This document shows positions 51,806-62,800 of a stretch of 64,000 bases of DNA, piece after piece. Source of the DNA: Dasyornis broadbenti (taxonomy: Eukaryota > Chordata > Aves > Passeriformes > Dasyornithidae). The translations under genes and the position numbers were made by a program. The notes under the pieces were generated by a model, which was given only the letters and a program-made list of their open reading frames with translations, was not told the origin of the DNA and searched no databases. Positions within the stretch are counted from its first letter, which is position 1. Each line of letters opens with the position of its first letter. Location: contig VZRN01011464.1 of the NCBI GenBank assembly GCA_013397935.1, positions 533,105 through 597,104 on the forward strand, in the 5' to 3' direction.

Positions 51806-54800
51806 GTTCCCACATATGGAACCTTGCTGTCCAAAACATGAATCTTGACACCAGTCAATGACTGCTTTCTTTTTTAGTACTCTATCCACTGAAAGGTAAT
51901 TTTTAATTTAATTCTCTCTTATTCTGAATAATTTCTACATTGCTCAAAGCCAGGATGTCTATGGGATACAAAAGTAAGAGAAGTAAGAGTTTGGAGTAAA
52001 ATCTCAACATCAGATGTTGCCAGACGCAAATTAAGGCTTACAACCCTCAATTTGAAATTCTGAATAAAAGTGAATCAGTCAAGACTACAGTTTAGCAACG
52101 AGTTATTAGTAGTTATGTATATTATCTTTTATTAATATACATTAATTACAAAAGAATTTTCTGATGACAGTCGAAGGCATTCGAAATAGCATAAATGTGC
52201 ACCTCAAGACAAGATCTCATCATGATAAATAGTTCCACTTCATGTAATAGTAGAGATCCAAGTAAAATATTTACATGCTGACTATATCTTGTTTCAGACT
52301 TAGTTTATTTCTTACAACTGGTTAAAATTGTCCACTGTAAAGAATTACAATAAAAGCATTTCAAAATACACTGAAAACTCCTAAAAATTAAAATGTGACT
52401 GGCAGAAACCCAGGAATGTTACTAACTGCATTCTTCTCATGGCCTACAATTCAAAGATAATGGTCTATTTGAATTCAGCTCACTAAACATACAGCTCGTA
52501 GCTATGACTGAGAATTATCTTCATCATACACAAAAGATATGGTCAATACTCTAATACTGAAAATCCCAAGACACCGATACCAGAGCAAAAAAAGAAAATG
52601 CTAGAGGGGGGAAGAAGGGAAGGAGAGAAGGGAAGGCCTGATTGCCTCACAGAATCAAATGAAAGTCACAATTCTGTGGTATGCAGCATCAAATGGAGAA
52701 AAATATTAGGAAAAACATTTAGTAGTAATCAAGAAAGATCTACTCTTCTAGCTAAAAGTTAAAAAATAACCTGTATTTCCAGGTGGACCTCAAACTTATT
52801 ATTCCAAGTGCAACAAACAACAGAGAAAAATGTGTTTGATGGGACACTTCTAGGTACCATCACTGGACTTCTCTAGCCTGTTCTTCTAAATCATAACTAT
52901 GCATTGATAAAAGGCTTTATGTTTGACACTTTTAAAATTCTCCATCATGTGAAACATCTTTTTTCTTTCCTTTTTTCTTTTTTTAATTTGCCATGAAAAT
53001 AGTAAGTTTTGGCTATTTAAAAGTTAAAGTGCTTACAGAAGTCAGCAATGTACAAATTATTTTACAGTCAGTCTCAACTCTTGCTAAGATCTCTGAACTC
53101 TGTAACAGCACACAAACATAATCTCCATGGTAAAAAAAAAAATATTTAAAATATATATTAATTATAATGCCCAGTGAACAGCACTTACAAGTGGATTAAA
53201 GTATAATACAGCAATTACAACCATAAAATCAGATATAAAATAACTACTAGTGAGCTAAATAAAATAGCTTTATTAAAATGAGAAAGAGCTTTACAGTGCA
53301 AATTAATTAAAACAATTATGAAATGCTTACAAGATTTTCAATCACTTCAGCATCAAGCTGACATATAGAGATGAACCAAGAGACAAGGTGCTTATTAATC
53401 ACTCATTCTCAATAGCAGCAATAAGGTCTAAATAAATTCCATGTCCATTTCCAATTCAAAATGCTTTTGCATGGCTGAGAATATCAGTTTTGCAACTCTT
53501 GCAATTAGAGCTCTTTTTTCCAGATACTTCAACAAAATCCTAATTCAAAGTTATTGATGTCAGTAAAATGTTTTACAATATAATTAAACATGGACATAAT
53601 TTTGCTCATACAATTATGCATTCTTTAACCATCAACCAAAAAATCATTAGCGTGATTGAATATGTAACAAAGATAGATCAAAAGTCATCTATTACCAGTT
53701 TCATTATCAGTTCACTGTATGAATATCCAAGGTTCAAATTAAAAACCAAATTAATTAATCTATATCTAGCACGTACATTGAACAGATAACTTGTTCTGTG
53801 AGTTCTTATTAAACAATAGTCAACGGATTAATAAGAAAATGTATTAGTCTTGGCTGATACTTTGCCTTTTTGAGAAACAGATTTTCCTAAAGATAAAAGC
53901 AAAACAATTTTCTCTGCAGTTTAAAAAAGTTCAATCAGCAGAGAAACTGAACGTCCTTCAGAAACTATGGAAGCATTAAAACTACTCATCAGGTATCTCA
54001 AAGTACTTTTTGACTTAACTCATCATATGAAATTAAGTTCTGAGCAGAGCTCAGAAACATTTCGTGTTTGAAGCGCTGGAGGGTTCTATGGGAATAGGCA
54101 CTTTTATCTCCTGGGACAAGAACCTGGTAAATGCCAAATATCCACACAACATTCAGAGAAGAAACTGTAAGAATCTCAAGTGAAGCCTGGATATTTAAAA
54201 CTTCAGCAATAAGGAAAAACACGCAGCTCTTAAATAAAGTCAGACGTTAGAAAGGATAATCCCACCAGTACTAATCCTATTCTAATGAAGGATGTTTTAT
54301 AAACCTCTCCAATTAAATAAGAAAACATATTATACATAAATACTAAGAATTTTATCAACCAACCTTTTAAACATACCTACAGCAAATATTTCAAAGCATA
54401 AGAGGTACACAGAATGGTACAATTAAATAAGCTCTTTCACTGTGGTTAAATGAAAATGCATATGAAAATGAAAAAGTTTTAATTGACTGCATTTAATTAA
54501 GAACTTGATCTGCACATATTTACAAACAACACGTAACTATTTACAAGTGAGTTGTATTTAAAATTTTCATGCGAATATCAAAACTGTGCAAAATATGTAT
54601 TTAAGACCACAACACAAAAGTCCTTTATTACAAGTCCTTAGTTGTGGCATCATCTACAGAACTTCAGGTAACTGGCCAACCAAGATATTTGTAATCCACG
54701 CCAGAAATAAGTAAATAAAGCATGATTAGTAGAGTCAAGACTAATTTGCTCAGAACATTAAGAAAAAAAGCATTATCTGTCTGTCATTTGATGTGAATGA

Positions 54801-57119
54801 AAACATATAAAATATGGCAGCAATAACAAAAAAATACTTGTAAAATTATTAATAGGACATGGTTTTATAAGGTGAAAATAGTATTTTAACTGTACTTAGG
54901 CGTAAGTAAAAATATTTCCCCAAACAATACTATTCAGTGTTTATTAAAGATATTCTTTGAAGTAATCCAAATACAACAATTTCAATTTTGCACTAAAAAG
55001 ACCCTCCTCTTAAAAAATTTGTCATTTTTTTCACAACATTAAAATGGAAATAAACTAGAAATTGTTCCAATGAAAACACCGTATGTAAGAATAGCTGTGG
55101 TAACTCTCTAAAACAGACAATCAGAAGATGCATTCCCAGTGGAAACAGCAGAAATTCTAAAATATTACTGAACCTTTGAAAAATGTAGCTGAATTCAAGA
55201 TAAATTTCCTTATAAGAAAGTTAAAATGTAGCACTCTTTTTATGTTCTTAGGTATTTTTCCATTACTTCCATTTTCAAGAGAAGAGGGAAAGTATGTACA
55301 GCAACAGTAAGAGCATTTTTAATTATTATTTTTAATCATTTTCTGCATTTTTATTTTTTCATCTCTTGGTACTAAGATTCAAGGGCCAATTCTCCAAAAA
55401 GATTGGTGATTTCTAGTGAAAGAAAGTGAAACTGTAATAACACAAAATTTCTTTAACTGCGCGAAAAACTAACATAAGACTGTGCAGAACACAAATGCAA
55501 AACCTGGGCCGAGTTGTTCTAGAAGTTATGCAGAAAAAAATCTTTTCAAACTTATCCTCACACAAGATGAAGAATATTTATACTGAGTTGTCAATACTGC
55601 CCGTATAATTTTCTGTAATACTAATACAAAGCCAACACTCATAAAAAATAAATTTAACATTATAATAGGCTATGTTTTCTTCCTAGAACTGCCTTATAGC
55701 TAATTTGGAAAGAATGCTACACGATTTTAACATCTATTATCAATGTTTATGGAATCCCCAGCCTACTTTTATCTACAAATGCTCAGCCTTCTCCAAATGG
55801 CTTAAACTCTCATGTAATTACCAGTTGTCTTACAGTAACCTGAAGAAGTTGAGACTCTTCCAAGCATGAAACCAGCCAAGTGCTAAGCACTTGTAAATTC
55901 TGGAAACACAAATCCTGAATTAATTTTGGCATTCCTATGCCATGACTCTTTGCTTTCAAGCCTAAATGAAGCAAAAGTGGAAGATAGCATGCCACATATG
56001 ACCTTTCACAAATTATGAGAAATAGTTCATGATTTAGAGCAGAGAAGCTCTACTGGCATTACAGGAAACAGAAAAGATTAGTTTTTAACAGATTCCTTTA
56101 TTATTGAGCCGCCTATTGATCCTCCCTCTCAATTTTTTTGTATAATTCCAAGAAAAATCTGAACGATGATGACAAGTAGACTAATGAGATTAAATAATGT
56201 TCTTTCTTCAAATTCCATCTCATCTATAACAACATTCTATTAACAAACTAAAAAAATTCCATTAAACAAAATTCATCAAAATTATTTTCTGGAGTTTGAT
56301 TAGAATGAGATTATGATTAAATTAAGAGAGTATTTTGGCTGTTTCAAGACTTCTGCAATGTTCTGGAGTGTACACACAAGGACAGTTACTTTGAGGGGCT
56401 GTGATCCATAAGGCTGGGTTAATGAAGGTTGCTTGAAACACTAACATAATGCACTAGCGCTCTCCAAAGCACAAGTATCACCTTTCATACACTGGTAATC
56501 CATTACTATTAGGAAATAAGCAGTACAAGCTTCGTCCACTCACACAGCTACTTACTACATCAAGATTCTCTTCACCATGCAGTTACCCAGCATCAAGAGA
56601 ATAATGTGACACAGTAACAACAGCAATATTATTTTCTTGTACAGTAACCTTAATTAGAACTTAGAGTAAGTACAGCAAATAGAGATAATAAGGGGTTTTT
56701 TTAAAAAGCAAAGCCACTGAATTTGTTACAACTATACATTTCCCTTTTACTGCAGTATAGCAAACGCAGTATAAAAAGACAAAAGCAAAAAGAAATGAAG
56801 ATTAGACCACTATATTAAATCAAACTATGCCATGACTCCACCAAAAACCCAACAAGGTCAGGTTACTTTAGTTGAGGCATCTAAAAGGTTATGACTGCAG
56901 TACACAATCACCATTGTCTACTTAACAACTAAACCTTTATTTTAATCTTCAACATACTTTGGTGTGCTTTTCTTGCAAAGGAAAGTACCTGAGTGGGCAG
57001 TCTTATACACAAAAAGAAACAGCCCAAAGAATATTGAGAAATGTGTATCTTTGCTATCCAAAACTTTTAACTGGACCCTTGTACTATAAAGACTGTGATC
57101 AGCAATACAAAGTCCAATT
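51806..57119. other. Intronic stretch without recognised features
   Basis: About 5.3 kb of AT-rich intron with many TAATTA-like words (for example around 53270-53330 and 54480-54510). A 74-codon open frame on minus at 53998-54222 follows a possible acceptor but matches nothing I know. No repeat was named. Confidence 0.55.
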
Positions 57120-58045
57120 GACAATTACTTACTAATGACATCCCTCTAGAGCCAGCACTGGGGCCAATATCTTTGTTACAAACTAACGATAGCATAGAAT
57201 AGACTCTGCGTTTGTGAATGATGAATGATACCACACTGAGGACTGTGCTTGACACATTGAAAGTGAGGGTTACTATTCGAAGGAACCTTGGCAGGCTGAA
57301 GGAATGGCTAAGAGGAACCTCCTGAGGTACAGGAGAGTCAATTGTCTTCTATCTGGAATGGATAAGCACTGAGTGGGCACAACTTGATGGAAAGCAGCCC
57401 TGCCAAGAAGGACTTGTGGATCCTGGTGGACAACAGGCTGTACCCAAGTGAAGAATGCCCTTGCAGAAAGAAATGCCAAACATACGCCAGGCTTTCCAGA
57501 CAAGAGAGAAGCCAGCAGGCTAGAAGTGATTCTTCCTCCGTATTCACCACTTGGGAAACCATGTCTGCAGCATTACATCCAGTTCTGTGACACTGGCACA
57601 CATGAGCAAGCCCAGTGGGGGACAGAGGAAGCTGGACCACTTCACACATGAAAGGAGGCTGATAGAACTGGGTTTGCTCAGTCTTGAGAAGAAGTCTATG
57701 CATAGCTGCAACTACCTAATGCAGAGCATGCAGAGAACATGGAGCCAAATTCTTCTCAGAGGTACACTGAGATAAAATAAACAGTGGTGGACAAAGGATC
57801 CATTTTAAAAAATAATTATTTATATAAAAAATAAAATGACAGTGGAAGTAGTCAAACTTCCAGCAGTCTTACCCAAGGAAGCTGAAGAATCTCCATCCCT
57901 GGAATTACTCAAAACTCAACAGGGCAAGACTCCACAGCCTGATCTAAGCTGGTCCTGTCCCATTAGATAAAGAGCAAATGAAGCAAGGGCAAAGGCTTGG
58001 AACACTGACTTCCAGAAGCCCCATATAACCTGCATAGTTCCAAAT
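57120..58045 (+). mobile_element. Diverged CR1 LINE copy, antisense to the host gene
   Basis: On plus the order of landmarks follows CR1 ORF2 into its 3' end. It has agccagcactggggcca (the 'GSVLGP' region), a damaged stretch where the FADD box should lie, then aaccttggcaggctgaagga (the 'DLDRLEEW' region). Next come ggaaagcagccctgcc.agaaggacttg, 'atcctggtggacaac', tccagttctg, gaaaggaggctgatagaactggg and ctcagtcttgagaagaag. After about 57850 a 'gaatctccatccctgg' block and a degraded 3' end follow. The frame is shifted and has indels throughout. There is an AT-rich insertion or slippage near 57800-57840. Confidence 0.88.
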
Positions 58046-59099
58046 TTTCACCAGTATTTACTCACAAACACTCCTGATGTCAACTGAAAACTACAAAAAA
58101 AAAAAATTATAAAGACCTCACAACTTTATTTTAAATTAGATAAAAAACAGGAACCACACTTTAATTTCAATTACAAAGGATGATCAAAGGACAGTACAAG
58201 ATGACACAACTATATACTACAACTGACTTATTTTTATAAAGAGTGAAGCTTTAAAAATAATACTTTCTAAACTTAATAATTGAGAGAAGTTATTTAACTA
58301 TATCCCTAAAGCACCAAAGGTACAAATAAGACTTCAGCATTTCTTTTTCTCCTTAAACCAAACAATAGTATTGTATGATGCTTAATATTTTTATTAAATC
58401 AAACAATAAAGTTGACTATTAGAATGCTATTTTTAGTTTTAAAAATTTGGTTAAACAACTTGTTTACGTAAATGTTTGTTAATAAAGTTAAGGAAGTCTA
58501 TTTATAGGAATTTAATTATGCAGTTCATTTAATATATAATCATTTGCTTCTGAAATGTAAACACCAATACTGATGCAAGACTAAAATTACATATAAAAAG
58601 TTATATTACAAGAAGTTAGATTATTTCTGAAGCAACAAAATAGACTGATTTAACTATATTTTTAATAAAAATACTTAGCTACTCAATATACAGAAATATG
58701 TCCTTATATTGTTTATATTCACTCGTATTTTTAAAAATATATCTACAACAAAAATTTTAAATACATTTTTAGTGTAATATTACATGAACATTGTTCTCCT
58801 GCCCTTAGTTTTTGATCATTAAAAATACTTTAATATCCTAGAAAAGCACAAAGACCATTATTAAATATCCAGCATGTACATACAAGCAGGCAAAATCTCC
58901 TATGGCAATCACTGGCACAAAAAAAACTTCACAGTATGTAACAAAGAGAGGGAATTAATGTTTCCAAGAAGATTATCAAATATTAAGCTACACAAGAAAT
59001 ATTTTCTCTGAGTCATCACTGACAGGGTAGGGTTGCAAATAAATGCCTGGTTCTGCTTGGCAACATTTTGTTAATACTCTGTTCATTAATTTAACAAAC
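58046..59099. other. Intronic stretch, very AT-rich, nothing recognised
   Basis: Strongly AT-rich intron after the CR1 copy, with many short A and T runs. No feature was identified. Confidence 0.55.
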
Positions 59100-59760
59100 T
59101 ATCAAGAGAGTATGTTTAGAATGGGCAAGCATTATCTCTTGCATTTCATTTAATTAAACTCTGTTCTAGCTATGTGACAGTCAGCATTTCATGAAAGGAA
59201 TTATTTTAAGGATGAAGGTAGAAAATATTTCAAAGTGCGCTGCTAAAATATGAAAGCACAATCTAAAATTACCCCTGCACCTACTGTAATTTATCTATAA
59301 AATTGAAGATGTTATTTCCAGAATTCATAATTAATTGGATTCCACTGAGAAATTATGCAGGCATTCCAGATAGCAAAATGATGCACAAAGGCACAATACA
59401 TAGTGCCGAAGGACAACCATAAACAACCACTGTGACTTGCCCGAATTACAACAACCATTGAGGCTTAATGTGAAATGAGGACTGGCTGCCTTTTGTATGT
59501 GGTCATTACTCTGCTGCAAAGAAATTGCCATTGAATTTTGATTATATTGCCTTAATAAAAAGTAATGAAAGAGGCTCACGCTCTAGTGGCTTTCTTTTAA
59601 ATGATACATGACAGTGATCCGCAAAGGCCAGTGTGCCACAAACTAATGATGACACCTCACCCGAGGAATGCAATATTACCCCACCATTGCAGGTGACTGC
59701 AGTGATGTTGGCTTGTCTTCTAGCAAACATTTCAACTAAACACTTCCAATGAAACATCAG
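59100..59760. promoter_or_regulatory. Candidate conserved non-coding element beside an exon
   Basis: This part of the intron directly downstream (on minus) of the 59791-59866 exon is not simple AT-rich decay. It has balanced composition, TAATTA/TTTAATTAAA words (59148-59157, near 59331) and long runs without low complexity. I infer a possible intronic enhancer or conserved element from texture only. There is no alignment behind this, and it could equally be ordinary intron. Confidence 0.25.
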
Positions 59761-59790
59761 TTAGAAATTAGTTTAGCCTTCGAGACTTAC

Positions 59791-59866
59791 CATCAATCCG
59801 ACTAACAAGTTCCTCCAACATCTTCACTTTCTTCTGAATTCCTGGCTGTGCAAATGTGTAGTTATC
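59791..59866 (-). CDS. TBC1D22A: TBC1D22A coding exon, middle of the TBC domain
   Basis: On minus this exon is 76 nt: 25 codons in phase 0, plus a final G that starts the Glu codon completed in the 46.8-kb exon. It encodes Asp-Asn-Tyr-Thr-Phe-Ala-Gln-Pro-Gly-Ile-Gln, then KKVKMLEELVSRID. The acceptor is a pyrimidine-rich tctccccattag with a possible branch site (aactaat) about 25 nt upstream; the donor is gtaagtctcg. The DNYTFAQPGIQ segment is characteristic of TBC1D22 proteins, which stimulate GTP hydrolysis by Rab GTPases. In the protein it follows a 'LLDGIQ'-type segment that should lie on an exon beyond 64000, since I found none in 59867-64000. The Lys-Lys after Ile-Gln differs from the Met-Lys I recall in human TBC1D22A. 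Confidence 0.94.
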
Positions 59867-62800
59867 CTAATGGGGAGACCACATACAAATATTAGTTGCA
59901 GAAAAGGAGAAAAGGTTTCTTTTCTTTCAATTACTTATATAAATCCATGTATTTTTCTCTGTTTTCTTATATTGTTTCTGTTTTGTATCTACATTTCCTA
60001 GGTCTGTTTCTACAGTAAAATAGTAAATCATCACACTGTGCAGTGCTGTGAGTCCCCACCTCTAACAGTATATTCTATACAGCTATTCCTGCATCAATTG
60101 CTCTCTACTTGCGAATCTAGTGAAGTTACTTCATTGCAGAAATCGAAGTAGCTTTAAAAGGCTCTCATTTTACATGCCAAAATGGACCATGCCAGAGATT
60201 TTTAAGGTGTTTTTTTTCTCATAAATTTACAATTCTACAAATAATGTGGGAAATATGAAAACTTAGCCTATAATCAGAGACAGGGAAAGAATGTGATCTT
60301 TAGAAATGCAGAATAATAACTTCAAGCAGCATAAGAAACCAAAAGTCTGTTTTAATGTACTCATAACTGTTCTGAACCCAAGATTACAGTTAATATCATA
60401 AATCAAAATCTAACACACAAGCTATGTAGCTAAGAGGGCATTCTATTTGCATATATTTGTTGGAATAGATTAATTCTAAATGCATTTTTAATTAGGGGAT
60501 TGCAGCTCTGCAATATAGACTTGAGTTTGAAATAATGAGGGCAAGAAAGATATCTCTGCTTGAAACCTGAAGTGATCAAACTTTTTAAATAATGACATTA
60601 TTTAAATATTCAGAAATGTTTCCGAATATTTAATTTAATCCATTCAATTCTTTTTGTTACAGTTGTCTTCCTGTGGTTCTTGAGAGATTCAAGAAAAGAA
60701 AAGTACACATACATATTTTTTTTAAAGTTGCAATGTACAATTTTTTTGTGTGTGTAACTCCTACATACACAGAAAATCAGGGTTAAGGATTTTTTGCCTC
60801 AACTGTTATTGTTTGAACAATTCCTTTATCAATTGGAGGGCAGAGTAACTATCCCAGAAATTACCCTAAAAAAGCTTTCACTTACTGAAATAATAATTTT
60901 TCTTGACTTTATTTCAAATTTTAACTTGGTCTTAGAGTAAAAGAGATGATTATCAGTTTATTTTTATGTATCCTGATATGTTTTTCTATTTAAAAACAAA
61001 ATAGTCTTATTGACTCTCTTGACTATATTTACATGGAGGTTGTTTATGCTTTATTTGACTTACAAAATTGAAATGGAATTGAATCTTCAAATTCTGTAAA
61101 ACTGCTATAAAGTGTGAAGCTTAAAAGTTCACAAGGTAAAATGATACACTAATGATTCTGTAAGTTAGAGCATATCAGCCAACAAAAAATATACAGGATC
61201 AAAAAGTCTACTGTATGCTCTGATCACTTGTAACTGACCACAATAGTAGCTATTTTTAAAAATATAGCAAAATTTTCTACTGGTCTAGCTGTAGCCCTTT
61301 CACAGTAATTAACATTAGAACTCAATGTATAAACCAAAACAGCATGGATAATGAAGCAAGAATAATTCTCTGAATTTTTAAATTTTCCACAGGAATCACC
61401 AAGTAAAATAGAAAACAATTCCACCTTGTTGACATTATTTCTCATAAAGAGCATAAGCATCCATTGTAGTGCAATAAAGCACTAAAACTGAAAGAATTGA
61501 AAGACTCACACAGAATTCAGAAAGAAACCATCCCATGTGCTGGAACACTGCCATTTATACAAGTCTGGCACACGCTTGTATTAGTCATGGATAATATCCA
61601 GGACACAGCATCTTTTAAAATCATAATTACTTTCTTTACAGAATCTACTCTAATAGAAAAAACTGTAACCACTTTTTTTTTCCAAAAAAGTGTTTATATA
61701 CTACTCTATTTATTTATTTAAACGAAATGTTTAAACTGGTGCTTCTAGTAGTACTGCACTCAAAGTACAGCAACATGGTATTTAATTATTTCCTCTGGAA
61801 CAGATCCTCTCCTGTATTTAACACTGAAAGTCAACAGAGTTAAAACACCAGTGCTTCAGTCAGTCTCTCCCCAGGTAGTGCAACTCCCGACGGTGATCCA
61901 TGAATCTGAAACAACTTTCTTTCTCAAAGCCTAATTTACTCCATACACACCTGGAAACGCAACCCAAAACTGCCATCTTGATTCGAAAACAGGCAAATTT
62001 GCTTTTCATTGCATTTGATCTTTTGCCTATTTATTTTTCTGTTCATTATTTCAGCTGCAAGTGAACACAGCTGGGGGTCACTCTTCTACTTGTGCAGAAA
62101 CACCTAACTGGAAAGATATTTATTGGCTCCCCCAGTCCTCTCTTCTAATTAAACTGTGTTGTACATAACCCCTCCTATGACACTTGCAGTTGACTTTCTG
62201 GAGTTTGTGAAACTGTGAGGACTTTGTAAATATGAAAGGCATTGTGTTACCTACTATTCTTGCTCCTTTTGTGCTTATAGGTGGAGGAAAAAGCTGGTAA
62301 AACAGTTACAGAAAAAACATAGCAAACTTACAAAATTCATGAACTATTGCTCAGGGCAACATCAAAGTACAGTGGCCAAGATTTTAATTCCTTTGTATAT
62401 TCAATTTAATTGGCAACACCAGCTTCAAAATCTGACTCAACTTTTCTCTCAACTCTTCCACCTCCTCCCCACCAAGAGGTGAAGGAGAATGGGGAACAGG
62501 AGCTGTGCTTAGTTCATAACACTTCATCTCGGCTGCTCCCCATGAGCCATTCAGCCTGCCAGAAAGTCTGCTCCTGGGCGGCTTCCTCTGCAAAGGCTGC
62601 ATCTTCCTTCAAGACACCTCCACCTGCTTCAGAGTGAGGCTCTCCACAGGGGGTGTAAGTGGATCTCTGCTCCACCATGGACCTCCATGGGCTGCAGGGG
62701 CACAGCTGCTTCACCATGGGCTGCAGCATGGGCTGCAGGGGAATCTCTGCTCCCATGCCTGGAGCACCTCCTGCCCCTTCTTCACTGACCTTGGTGTCTG

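Larger units (their letters stand above)
46860..59790 (-). other. TBC1D22A: TBC1D22A intron (12,931 bp)
   Basis: The donor gtaagtctcg lies next to 59791 and the acceptor ctgtcttcag next to 46859. It is a phase 1 intron splitting a Glu codon (G|AA). It contains three sizeable CR1 copies, an A-rich tract, a (CA)n microsatellite and otherwise AT-rich sequence. No other exon was recognised. Confidence 0.9.

Noticed and set aside
51221..51889. 222-codon minus-strand open frame that looks like a gene
   Set aside because: It is a frameshifted remnant of CR1 ORF2 plus unrelated flank; the same landmarks occur in CR1 generally.
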